From: Pectobacterium carotovorum
GTDB lineage: Bacteria > Pseudomonadota > Gammaproteobacteria > Enterobacterales > Enterobacteriaceae
Length of the DNA stretch: 64,000 bases
Direction: 5' to 3'
NCBI RefSeq assembly: GCF_900129615.1
Contig: NZ_FQWI01000011.1
Coordinates: 1-64,000 of the forward strand
The position numbers and the translations under genes are program-made. The stretch's first letter is position 1; every line of letters starts with the position of its first letter. Below the pieces are notes generated by a model. The model worked only from the letters and a program-made list of their open reading frames with translations, was not told where the DNA came from and did no database searches. Positions 31,748 to 39,917 of the stretch are shown here, piece by piece.

Positions 31748-32767
31748 ATGACGATGATAAAGAGTTATGCCGCACCGGAAGCAGGCGCAGCGCTGGAGTT
31801 GTATGAGTTTGATGCGGGTGAACTGCAAGCGGAAGACGTCGAAGTCGTGGTTGATTACTGCGGCGTGTGCCATTCCGATCTCTCAATGATCGATAACGAA
31901 TGGGGTATGTCGAGCTATCCGCTGGTTGCAGGGCATGAAGTGATTGGCCGTGTACACGCACTGGGTGACGCGGCGAAAAGCAAAGGATTAAAGATTGGTC
32001 AGCGCGTCGGCATTGGCTGGACGGCTCGCAGCTGTGGGCACTGCGATGCCTGTATCAGCGGCAGTCAAACTAACTGTCAGCAAGGCAGCGTGCCGACCAT
32101 CCTGAATAAAGGTGGTTTTGCCGATAAGATTCGCGCGAACTGGCAGTGGGCTATCCCGCTTCCTGACTCCATTGATATCGAATCTGCGGGTCCGTTACTG
32201 TGCGGCGGCATCACCGTGTTCAAACCACTGTTAATGCACCATGTCACCGCAACCAGCCGCGTCGGCGTGATCGGTATCGGTGGTCTGGGACATATCGCGA
32301 TTAAGCTCCTGCACGCGATGGGCTGTGAAGTCACAGCGTTCAGTTCGAACCCGGCCAAAGAACAGGAAGTGCTGGCGATGGGTGCCGATAAGGTCGTCAA
32401 CAGCCGCGATCCGCAGGCGCTGACCGCACTGGCAGGCCAGTTCGATCTGATCATCAACACCGTGAGCGTCGATCTGGAATGGCAACCCTACTTCAACGCG
32501 CTCGCCTATAACGGGAAGTTCCATACCGTCGGCGCGGTGATGAAGCCATTCAGCGTTCCAGCTTTCACGCTTATCGCGGGTGACCGCAGCGTTTCCGGTT
32601 CTTCTACCGGCTCACCGCATGAGCTGCGTTCTCTGATGAAGCTCGCCGCTCGTGCTAACGTGAAGCCGCAGACGGAACTGTTCCCGATGTCGAAAATCAA
32701 TGATGCCATCCAGCACGTACGTGACGGCAAAGCCCGCTACCGCGTGGTACTGAAAGCCGATTTTTAA
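31748..32767 (+). CDS. ahr: NADPH-dependent aldehyde reductase Ahr
   Basis: This zinc-dependent cinnamyl-alcohol-dehydrogenase-type reductase, YjgB in E. coli, reduces many aldehydes. The 339-residue product follows the E. coli protein closely from start to stop. Catalytic-zinc region CGVCHSDLS with C41 and AGHEVIG with H63; structural-zinc cysteines C96, C99, C102 and C110; Rossmann motif [14 protein letters not shown] 31748 has GAGG nine bases upstream and reproduces the E. coli start; the GTG one codon earlier is not needed. Confidence 0.93.
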   Translation: MTMIKSYAAPEAGAALELYEFDAGELQAEDVEVVVDYCGVCHSDLSMIDNEWGMSSYPLVAGHEVIGRVHALGDAAKSKGLKIGQRVGIGWTARSCGHCDACISGSQTNCQQGSVPTILNKGGFADKIRANWQWAIPLPDSIDIESAGPLLCGGITVFKPLLMHHVTATSRVGVIGIGGLGHIAIKLLHAMGCEVTAFSSNPAKEQEVLAMGADKVVNSRDPQALTALAGQFDLIINTVSVDLEWQPYFNALAYNGKFHTVGAVMKPFSVPAFTLIAGDRSVSGSSTGSPHELRSLMKLAARANVKPQTELFPMSKINDAIQHVRDGKARYRVVLKADF

Positions 32768-32774
32768 TCGGTAA

Positions 32775-32804
32775 AGACGCCTGAGCAATCAGGCGTCTGC
32801 TTTT
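32775..32804 (+). terminator. Rho-independent terminator of ahr
   Basis: A perfect ten-base stem AGACGCCTGA / TCAGGCGTCT with a GCAA loop is followed by GCTTTT, eight bases after the stop. Confidence 0.85.
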
Positions 32805-32920
32805 GCAGAATCAGTCCGCCCTACACCATCCTCTGGAGTACACCTGCGGTTAACATAATACTGAATCTATTCAATCTATTTCATGATAGGATTAAAAGGT
32901 GATACAAGAGGAGGTGAGCG

Positions 32921-33844
32921 ATGCCTTTTAAACAATATGATCATGATTTCATTGATAAAAACAAGAAAGCGTCTTACCCGGTAAGGCTCGCCCTATTATC
33001 GTCAACGCTGATCGTTATATTTAATCTTCTGTTCTTAAAGCATCGAGATTTTCAGGAGCAGTTGCACAACAATCCTGGGTTTTATACCGATGCGATCGCA
33101 CTGGTTTTTCTTTTTTTTATCCTATCGTGTACCAGTAAAATATCACTTAACCATACTTCGGCTTTATCCATTCGCCTCGGGCTACACGTATGGATATGCT
33201 CCGCCACGTTTGATTTTATGGATGAGTTTGTTTATCAGACTAAATTTATTGGATATTACGTTGAGGATTTACTGAGAATTATTGGTATGTTTGGCGTCGG
33301 ATTTGGTGTTTATAACCTGATACAGCAAATCAACAATAAGTATGTTGAAGCCAGAATACAGTCATTTAGCGATGAACTCACCCAGCTTCCTAATCGTCGG
33401 TTTTTTATTAACGAATTAAAAAAACTCGAAGCGAAAACACCCTATTTATTTATTATTGACATCGATAATTTCAAAGTCATCAATGACAAATATGGTCATA
33501 CGAAAGGCGATGAAATATTAAGTAAATTTGGCCATATTCTTTCCCGTTTCGATAATAGTGAAGTCGTCGCAACCCGAATCGGTGGCGAAGAATTCGCGAT
33601 TATTCTGTATGCCGGGACACAGGCTCGGGCAGAGAAGCTGGCAAGAGAAGTACTAAAAAATGCGAACAAAATCATCATTAAAAATATGCATCATCTTTCT
33701 GTCAGTATTGGTGCCGGCCAAAAACAGCCTCAGGAACCCACTGAACACTTTATGAAACGCGTGGATGTCGCCCTGTACCAGGCCAAAAGCACAGGTAAAG
33801 GCAAGGTTGAATGGGCTCTGGAACCGAAAGAAAAAACCCTGTAG
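32921..33844 (+). CDS. Membrane-bound diguanylate cyclase (GGDEF domain)
   Basis: This 307-residue protein is predicted to make cyclic di-GMP. Four hydrophobic segments lie at about 22-40, 56-72, 85-100 and 118-135. The GGDEF domain begins at DELTQLPNRRFF and has the metal-binding FIIDIDNFKVINDKYGH and the active-site GGEEF (221-225), an active variant of the motif. The usual product-inhibition site (RxxD just before it) is not present; the position reads DNSE. The gene is AT-rich compared with its neighbours, which suggests acquisition. Its input signal and targets are unknown. Confidence 0.88.
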   Translation: MPFKQYDHDFIDKNKKASYPVRLALLSSTLIVIFNLLFLKHRDFQEQLHNNPGFYTDAIALVFLFFILSCTSKISLNHTSALSIRLGLHVWICSATFDFMDEFVYQTKFIGYYVEDLLRIIGMFGVGFGVYNLIQQINNKYVEARIQSFSDELTQLPNRRFFINELKKLEAKTPYLFIIDIDNFKVINDKYGHTKGDEILSKFGHILSRFDNSEVVATRIGGEEFAIILYAGTQARAEKLAREVLKNANKIIIKNMHHLSVSIGAGQKQPQEPTEHFMKRVDVALYQAKSTGKGKVEWALEPKEKTL

Positions 33845-33885
33845 CCCGCCCCTCTTATCCCCGCAACACGGCCGCATGGACGCGC

Positions 33886-33972
33886 CGTCCTCTGAAACAC
33901 ATCAACGCCATTTTCGCTGAAATGAAAGACGGGAAAATCACAGGCCGTATGGTGATCGACCTGCCACTGTAA
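33886..33972 (+). pseudogene. 3' remnant of an AdhP-type alcohol dehydrogenase gene
   Basis: The frame ending at TAA 33970-33972 reads RRPLKHINAIFAEMKDGKI then TGRMVIDLPL. This matches the conserved C-terminus of E. coli AdhP-type zinc alcohol dehydrogenases (RPL-INTIF-EM-EGKI-GRMVID). The preceding 300 codons are missing: immediately upstream is the end of the GGDEF gene. There is no start or ribosome site. It looks like the scar of a deletion or of the insertion of the AT-rich GGDEF gene into an adh locus. Confidence 0.75.
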
Positions 33973-34034
33973 GCCACGATTGATTAATATAAAACGAGAT
34001 AACACAGCGCTATCCCGTCTGTTTTCTTTATAGC

Positions 34035-34853
34035 TTAGCTAAGCGCTTGGGTATTACCGGGGCACACGAGCTGTTTACTTTTAATATGGTAAACCTCGAC
34101 GTCAGGACGCGTGAAAAAGGCGATTTCCCACGGGTTTTTAGTGACGAATTCATGGCGTACTTTTTCATAGAGCGGATTATCACGCGCGATAATAAACGCT
34201 TCCCCTTCAATAATCGTGTAGTTCCACTCAATGGCTCGCTCGAAGGTATAATGGCTGCGTTCATCCATCGCAAAAAAGCAGTGCGGATTACGTTTGAGCA
34301 GCTGAGATTTAAAGGTTTCAGGGAACGTAATCAGGAAGATATCGTTATCCACGGACGACAGGAATGCCAGCACCGTAGTATGCGGCTGTTCGGCAGCCAT
34401 AGTAATCAGTACACCGACCTTATTGGAGAAATCCTGCTTTTCCGTCGATGGAAAATCAACCATCGGCGTCAGCGGCACAGGCTTTGACGGACGGTTATCT
34501 TGCGGAAACTGATAGCCCGGTTCGCGGATATCCAGCACAGGCGTGAAACCGTGCAGGAGCTGGCACTCTCGCGGTTCCAGCACGACCCAATCGCCATCGC
34601 TGGCGACCACACGCCCTTTGTAAGAAGTACGATAGACCTGAATATTGGCATCAAATTCATCAACCCCGGAGCGGTTATCAAGGTGAATAGTTGCCAGATC
34701 GCCAACGGTAAACTCATGCCCGTGTGGGAAAAAAACGCGCAGACTGTTATCCGCATTGGGGTAGACGCCACAAATATGGATGACCACGCCATCCTGCTTA
34801 TAACCCGCCAGTACACCGAGAGTTTGCTTTCCTAGATAGCTCACGAGACTCAT
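34035..34853 (-). CDS. Conserved protein with C-terminal FMN-binding split-barrel (PNPOx-like) domain
   Basis: The 272-residue product has a beta-rich N-terminal half (about 1-125) that I do not recognise and a C-terminal half (about 140-255) with the pattern of pyridoxamine-5'-phosphate-oxidase-like split barrels: ITMAAEQPHTTVLAFLSSVDNDIFLITFPETFKSQLLKRNPHC in outline, then EWNYTIIEGEAFII. Such domains bind FMN, haem or F420, so a redox or haem-related role is possible. No signal peptide. It stands alone, with its 3' end facing the adhP remnant. Confidence 0.6.
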   Translation of the reverse strand: MSLVSYLGKQTLGVLAGYKQDGVVIHICGVYPNADNSLRVFFPHGHEFTVGDLATIHLDNRSGVDEFDANIQVYRTSYKGRVVASDGDWVVLEPRECQLLHGFTPVLDIREPGYQFPQDNRPSKPVPLTPMVDFPSTEKQDFSNKVGVLITMAAEQPHTTVLAFLSSVDNDIFLITFPETFKSQLLKRNPHCFFAMDERSHYTFERAIEWNYTIIEGEAFIIARDNPLYEKVRHEFVTKNPWEIAFFTRPDVEVYHIKSKQLVCPGNTQALS

Positions 34854-35048
34854 ACATCACGCCTTATTCAGATTGGGCTTCAGAGAGGATGCGACCCTGC
34901 TTCACTCGGGCCGTTCCAGCAGCGGTCAGGAAACGGAGAAATCATTCACGCTAACCGCATCACTTCCTACCTATCAACGGAGAAAGCGCTGAAAACTTTA
35001 GGCTGAATAGGTAGGAATTAAAAGCGATAAGTAGGACGTATCAGTCAG

Positions 35049-35816
35049 TTATTTCAGCACCAGCATAGTGATTCCCACGCCGATCAGCATCAGACAAAAC
35101 GCCCCACGCAGGTAAACAACGGGCAGCTTGTGTGCTAAAGCCACGCCCCAGGAAACACTAAAGATCCCGCCCAACGCCAGTGGTAAACCAATACCCCAAT
35201 CAACGTTACCCGCCTGCGAGTAGGATAGCAGCGCCGCCAGTGCGCCCGGAACAACGAGTATCAACGCCATGCCCTGCGCCTGCGTTTGCGCAAAGGCAAA
35301 CAGCGTAACCAACACCGGCACCACAACCAGACCGCCACCGACGGTAAAAATACCGGACATAAACCCGCTTGCGACGCCGAGCAGCGGCAGGTATTTGGTC
35401 GACAGCACAATTTCCGACGTTTGGCTGCGCTTCTTGTTATACCACTGCCACATATAGAACGCCGCCAACACCAGCAGGAAAGTGGCAAAGGCGCGCTGGA
35501 GATTGTGAACATCAATCGATGAGGCAATGTGAGCCGCAAGGTAAGCAGACCCCGTCGCGAAAGCACACATGGTCAGCGCCACCCGCGTATCGATGCGGTT
35601 ACGCTGGCGATAGCGTAGAAAACCAATCAGCACGTTAGGCGTAATCATCACCAGCGCGGTTCCCTGTGCCATATGTTGATCCATCCCGAAGAGCACGCCC
35701 AGAATCGGAATCGCGATCAGCCCACCGCCAATCCCCAGCATTCCTCCACAAAATCCCAGCCCAATCCCCAAAAGCAAACACAACAAGATATCGCTGAACA
35801 TCATTAAGCTAAACAT
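35049..35816 (-). CDS. TSUP-family (TauE/SafE-like) membrane transporter
   Basis: This 255-residue integral membrane protein has about eight hydrophobic segments and the two glycine-rich repeats of the sulfite exporter TauE/SafE family: GFCGGMLGIGGGLIAIPIL in the first half and GFMSGIFTVGGGLVVVPVL in the second. Members move sulfite, sulfonates or other organic anions; the substrate here is unknown. No clear ribosome site lies before the first ATG; Met5 or Met6 are alternative starts. Confidence 0.85.
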   Translation of the reverse strand: MFSLMMFSDILLCLLLGIGLGFCGGMLGIGGGLIAIPILGVLFGMDQHMAQGTALVMITPNVLIGFLRYRQRNRIDTRVALTMCAFATGSAYLAAHIASSIDVHNLQRAFATFLLVLAAFYMWQWYNKKRSQTSEIVLSTKYLPLLGVASGFMSGIFTVGGGLVVVPVLVTLFAFAQTQAQGMALILVVPGALAALLSYSQAGNVDWGIGLPLALGGIFSVSWGVALAHKLPVVYLRGAFCLMLIGVGITMLVLK

Positions 35817-35889
35817 AAAAAATGCATGACCTATATATCACAAGACTATCTGGAGAACCGCGTGTCAGGCCGGTAGACAGACAATGGCT

Positions 35890-36276
35890 TTAGGGTAAAT
35901 ATTCCGCGATTTCGATCAAATTCAGATCGGGATCGCGCAGATAGAGAGAACGAATTGGCTGCGTTGCACCGGTTCGCATCACTGGTCCTTCGCTAATTGG
36001 CCAGCGGCAGCGTGCCAGATGATCCATAACCTGCTCCAGCGGCACCGACGCAATAAAGCACAGGTCGAGCGATCCCGGAACGGGCAGATGCGCTTTCGGT
36101 TCATGTTCGGCACCGCGCAGGTGCACATTGATTTTTTGATGACCAAAATGAAAAGCAACGCGCCCATTCGCAAACGTTTCTTCCCGCATTTGCAACACAT
36201 CAACATAAAAATGTCGGGTCGCCGCAAAATCAACGCAGGTCAATACAAGGTGATCGACATGATCGATAAGTGACAT
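35890..36276 (-). CDS. VOC-family (glyoxalase/dioxygenase-like) protein
   Basis: This 128-residue protein has a single vicinal-oxygen-chelate fold: VDHLVLTCVDFAATRHFYVDVLQM at the start, and YLRDPDLNLIEIAEY at the end, which supplies the usual metal-binding glutamate. It may act as a lyase, dioxygenase or drug-binding protein. It diverges from the LysR-type regulator gene across 213 bases, so that regulator is a likely controller. Confidence 0.85.
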   Translation of the reverse strand: MSLIDHVDHLVLTCVDFAATRHFYVDVLQMREETFANGRVAFHFGHQKINVHLRGAEHEPKAHLPVPGSLDLCFIASVPLEQVMDHLARCRWPISEGPVMRTGATQPIRSLYLRDPDLNLIEIAEYLP

Positions 36277-36489
36277 TGATAAGTCCTATCCTGAACGATA
36301 TTTCTCACATCCTAGGAGTAACGCGGTCTTTTGATAATCCCTGAATACTCAATGACCCTTTCCTGTCAGGAAAACCATCCGCCGTGCTACATTACAGCGT
36401 GACATAAGACATGTGCCCGCATACTGCGCGGTATCAATACGCCAGTCATTGGCCTGCTTTTCTGCCCTGCTGAGGACTCTCGATACGCC

Positions 36490-37392
36490 ATGATTAACCC
36501 GACGCACTTTGACCTCCAGTCGCTCCGCATCTTTTTGCAGGTTGCCCAAACGGGTAGCCTGACCAAAGCCGCAGAAAAATTCCACATTACGCTTTCAGCC
36601 CTGAGCAAGCGTATCGCCGAACTGGAGCGCACCGTGGACTGTGCGCTGTTTATTCGAATGCCGCGCGGCCTGACGTTAACCCCCGCAGGAAAGGAATTGG
36701 TGAATCACGCGCGCAATGTGTTGAGCAACGTGGAGCGTATGGCGAGTGAAATGAACGACTACGCCGTTGGCGTGCGCGGCCACGTACACATGTGGGCGAA
36801 CACCTCGGCGATTATTCAGTTTCTTCCGCAGGATTTGGCGTCATTCCTTCTGGCACGACCGCTCATTCGTATTAACCTGGAGGAAAAGCTCAGTAAGACC
36901 GTGGTGACGGCGCTCGCGATGGGAGAAGCCGATATCGGCATCTTCGCTGACAATGTCGGCTCGCAGGGGGTCGAGAAGATTCCTTATCGTCAGGACAAGC
37001 TTGTCGTACTCGTTCCGCCCCAGCACCCACTTTCCGCAAGGCCAGAAATCAGCTTTAACGACACACTGGGCTACGACTATGTCGGCCTCAATAACGGCAG
37101 CTCGTTGCTGAAGCAGTTAAAAGATGCCTCAGATGAGCTGGGGAGAGTGCTGCGCCTGCGGGTGCAGGTCAGCAGCTTTGACGGCATTTGTCGCATGATC
37201 GAAGCAGGACTGGGGATCAGCGTCTTGCCGGAGGGCGCGATTCGCCCGGGAGTGCTCGGCACCGGGTTACGCGCCATCAGTCTCACTGACGAGTGGGCTT
37301 CACGCCAGCTCTGGCTGGGCGTGAAATCCGGCGCGACGTTGCAACCCGAAGTCGCCAATCTGCTGACACATCTGCGGCAATGCGGCACGTAA
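36490..37392 (+). CDS. LysR-family transcriptional regulator
   Basis: The 300-residue product has an N-terminal winged helix (QSLRIFLQVAQTGSLTKAAEKFHITLSALSKRIAELE in outline), with the LysR-type recognition helix, and a periplasmic-binding-like effector domain from about residue 90 to the end. The divergent VOC gene is the likely target. The effector is unknown. Base composition is similar to the surrounding core genes. Confidence 0.9.
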   Translation: MINPTHFDLQSLRIFLQVAQTGSLTKAAEKFHITLSALSKRIAELERTVDCALFIRMPRGLTLTPAGKELVNHARNVLSNVERMASEMNDYAVGVRGHVHMWANTSAIIQFLPQDLASFLLARPLIRINLEEKLSKTVVTALAMGEADIGIFADNVGSQGVEKIPYRQDKLVVLVPPQHPLSARPEISFNDTLGYDYVGLNNGSSLLKQLKDASDELGRVLRLRVQVSSFDGICRMIEAGLGISVLPEGAIRPGVLGTGLRAISLTDEWASRQLWLGVKSGATLQPEVANLLTHLRQCGT

Positions 37393-37408
37393 AAGTGAAG
37401 CGCGAGCC

Positions 37409-38182
37409 TTAGCCTTCTTCGCTACCCGTTTTTTCATAGCCGAGGCGGCCAACAAAGGGTAAACGCAGCGCGGGCGGGTTCATATCCACGCCCATGCTCA
37501 GCCCCAGAATGTTGGCCTCAATTCCCTCTTCAATGCCCATCGTGATACCCAGCACGCCCAGCAGTGAAATCTGCACACCGCTTCCCGATGGCGACAGCCC
37601 CACTGGGCGCGTGATCGGACGGTAATCTTTGCCAATCGCATTAGCGGGCATATCCAGCTTGAGCGCGGGCACTGCGCGGCCAATGTGCGCCAGAAACGTA
37701 TTGCTGTTCGGTCCCGGCCAGGCGTGGTAAGTATTCGGCCACGGGTAGCTTTTTATCGCAGCCTCAATCTGTGGGATCATCGCTTCCGCGTTGTCGCCAC
37801 GGTGTTCCACCAACAGCTTCGGTTTCGCACCATACCAATACGCATCGGCCACCGAACGGTTAAGACGGACGACGTTATCGCTCCCCCAACTCACGACTTC
37901 ATAGCGGCGATATTGGGTTTCCCCTGCTTTCTTGAAAATGATCCACGGATGTACCGCCACCAGCCCACGCCAGCCGTATGTCGGCGCAGCATAAACCTGC
38001 ACGATAGCAGTCTGGCGAAATTGCACAGGGTTCGGCGCCAAGCCGGAAGAATCACGTTTGGCAGACCACCAGCTTTGCCCATTAAACGTTTCGCCGTTAC
38101 GCGTTGACTGCGCCCAGCTTTGCCAAAAAGACAGCAACAGCACACAAATAAACCCAATCCCCAAGAATTTGAGGTACGTCAT
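37409..38182 (-). CDS. DUF3750 domain-containing protein
   Basis: The 257-residue product starts with a hydrophobic segment (residues 5-24) that is either a membrane anchor or an uncleaved signal, then a domain with YGWRGLVAVHPWIIFKK, YPWPNTYHAWPGPNSNTF and GLSPSGSGVQISLLGVLG. I recognise this pattern as DUF3750, of unknown function and common in proteobacteria. It converges with the LysR gene, leaving 16 bases between the stops. Confidence 0.8.
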   Translation of the reverse strand: MTYLKFLGIGFICVLLLSFWQSWAQSTRNGETFNGQSWWSAKRDSSGLAPNPVQFRQTAIVQVYAAPTYGWRGLVAVHPWIIFKKAGETQYRRYEVVSWGSDNVVRLNRSVADAYWYGAKPKLLVEHRGDNAEAMIPQIEAAIKSYPWPNTYHAWPGPNSNTFLAHIGRAVPALKLDMPANAIGKDYRPITRPVGLSPSGSGVQISLLGVLGITMGIEEGIEANILGLSMGVDMNPPALRLPFVGRLGYEKTGSEEG

Positions 38183-38585
38183 AGGCCAGATAGCTCACTG
38201 AAAAGAGGGAACGGAATCGATACGCCTGTGAGCGAGCGCCCACAGTGAAAATCGCTCAAAAAAATCATTCCACCAGTTTACCGCCAGTTGGCGGTTAGGT
38301 TAAGCGCTGGGTGAAATATTGACCTATTTTTACGTTATGTGGGTACGACGACAACCGTCTCAAAGCATTTTATGGAATGCTCGTTTTAATGCATGGCTTG
38401 GTTGAAAATAAACCTAAAATAAACAAACCATCAAAAAATACATTCTCATTGAATAATAAGAAATAAACTAATCAGAATGCATCATTCTATTTATTTTATA
38501 GCCACCACCTCCCATAAATAAATCACTGACTATAATCAGCGATAATATTAGTGAACTCCCCCTGAGAATAAAATGGAGAAATTAA
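38183..38585. other. AT-rich control region before the PVA-like gene
   Basis: This 403-base gap contains no credible ORF. Two inverted repeats are visible: AGCATT-TTATGG-AATGCT near 38366, and AGAATG-CAT-CATTCT at 38474-38488, the second flanked by AT-rich sequence. They are candidate operators for the downstream hydrolase gene. No known binding-site consensus is matched with certainty. Confidence 0.4.
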
Positions 38586-39716
38586 ATGATAAGAAATAAT
38601 AAGCACCTTAAGTCTACGGTATGCGCACTGTCATTAGCCGCATTAACGCTAGGCTCAGCGGTTTCACTCGCCTGTACGCGATTCGTTTATAAGGACCTAC
38701 AGAATCCTGATTACCCTATTACGGCCCGTTCAATGGACTGGGCCGATGATACCGAGACCAACCTCTGGATTTTCCCCCGAGAATTAAAACGTTCTGGTGC
38801 CGCAGGCCAGCATTCTCTGGAGTGGACATCAAAATACGGCAGTGTCATTGCCTCTGCTTTCGACAGTAACCCAAATATGGCCTCCACCACCGATGGCGTG
38901 AATGAAAAAGGGTTGGCGGCCAACGTACTCTGGCTGGCGGAATCTAAATATCCTAAAACCGCACCGACGGCACAAAAACCAGGCTTAAGCGTCGCTGCGT
39001 GGGCACAATATGTACTGGATAATTTTGCTACCGTCGATGAAGCCGTAAAGGCGCTGAAAGAGGGAAAATTTATACTGGTCACAAAAGACTTACCACATCA
39101 GGATAGAAAGGCAACGCTTCACCTCTCCTTATCCGATTCATCCGGTGACAGTGCAATTATTGAATATATCGATGGCAAGCAGGTCATTCACCATAATAAG
39201 GATTATCAGGTGATGACCAATTCTCCGACGTTCGATCAGCAGTTGACGCTGAATGCCTATTGGGATCAGATAGGTGGCAATGTGATGCTACCGGGAACGA
39301 ACCGCGCGGCCGATCGTTTTGTCCGCGCCTCATTCTATGTGAAAAATGTTGCCCCCAATAAACTCATTCCAGGGGTGGCAGAGAAAAGTAAAATAGAAAA
39401 AGATAAGGCGGACTTAGCCACCGCATTCAGTATCATACGTAATGTTTCGGTCCCTTATGGTTATTCCTTACCGAACATGCCAAATATCGCCTCAACGCGC
39501 TGGCGTACCGTTGTTGATCATAAGTCGCTACAATACTTTTTTGAGTCTGCCGTATCCCCCAATATTTTTTGGGTTGATTTGAATAAGATCGACTTTTCTC
39601 CTCGTGGAAATAACGCCAGTAAGTTAGATTTAGGACCAAACCAAAGCACCATTTATTCTGGTCAGGCTTCCGGGCACTTTAAACCCGCTACGCCGTTTGA
39701 ATTCGCTGGGCTGTAA
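38586..39716 (+). CDS. Penicillin V acylase / choloylglycine hydrolase family Ntn-hydrolase
   Basis: This Ntn-hydrolase cleaves linear amides, either penicillin V or N-acyl compounds such as acyl-homoserine lactones. The 376-residue precursor has a signal sequence (1-29, AVSLA) whose removal exposes the catalytic Cys30 (CTRFVYKD), so it is exported and self-activates. Other family residues are seen in ARSMDWADD and in NDYQVMTNSP-like sequence. It closely resembles the structurally characterised P. atrosepticum enzyme (PaPVA), though this is from memory. It is transcribed alone, with a hairpin after it. Confidence 0.88.
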   Translation: MIRNNKHLKSTVCALSLAALTLGSAVSLACTRFVYKDLQNPDYPITARSMDWADDTETNLWIFPRELKRSGAAGQHSLEWTSKYGSVIASAFDSNPNMASTTDGVNEKGLAANVLWLAESKYPKTAPTAQKPGLSVAAWAQYVLDNFATVDEAVKALKEGKFILVTKDLPHQDRKATLHLSLSDSSGDSAIIEYIDGKQVIHHNKDYQVMTNSPTFDQQLTLNAYWDQIGGNVMLPGTNRAADRFVRASFYVKNVAPNKLIPGVAEKSKIEKDKADLATAFSIIRNVSVPYGYSLPNMPNIASTRWRTVVDHKSLQYFFESAVSPNIFWVDLNKIDFSPRGNNASKLDLGPNQSTIYSGQASGHFKPATPFEFAGL

Positions 39717-39761
39717 ATAGGGAAATTATTTTTCGATATGCTGTTTATTTCACGATGATGT

Positions 39762-39788
39762 TAAAGCGCCATTTTTTCATGGCGCTTT
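39762..39788. terminator. Hairpin after the PVA-like gene
   Basis: An AAAGCGCCAT / ATGGCGCTTT stem around a T-rich loop lies about 45 bases after the stop. There is no long T-run after the stem on the plus strand, so it may be bidirectional or weak. Confidence 0.6.
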
Positions 39789-39917
39789 CGCGTTATGCCA
39801 TCAAACATCCACAAATTGAACACTCCAATAAACTATTTAGTAAACTGCTTTAAAATATCCCTTCCGTTGAATCAAGGATAATTTTCACGAAAATCAACCA
39901 ACGGGGTAATAAAATTT

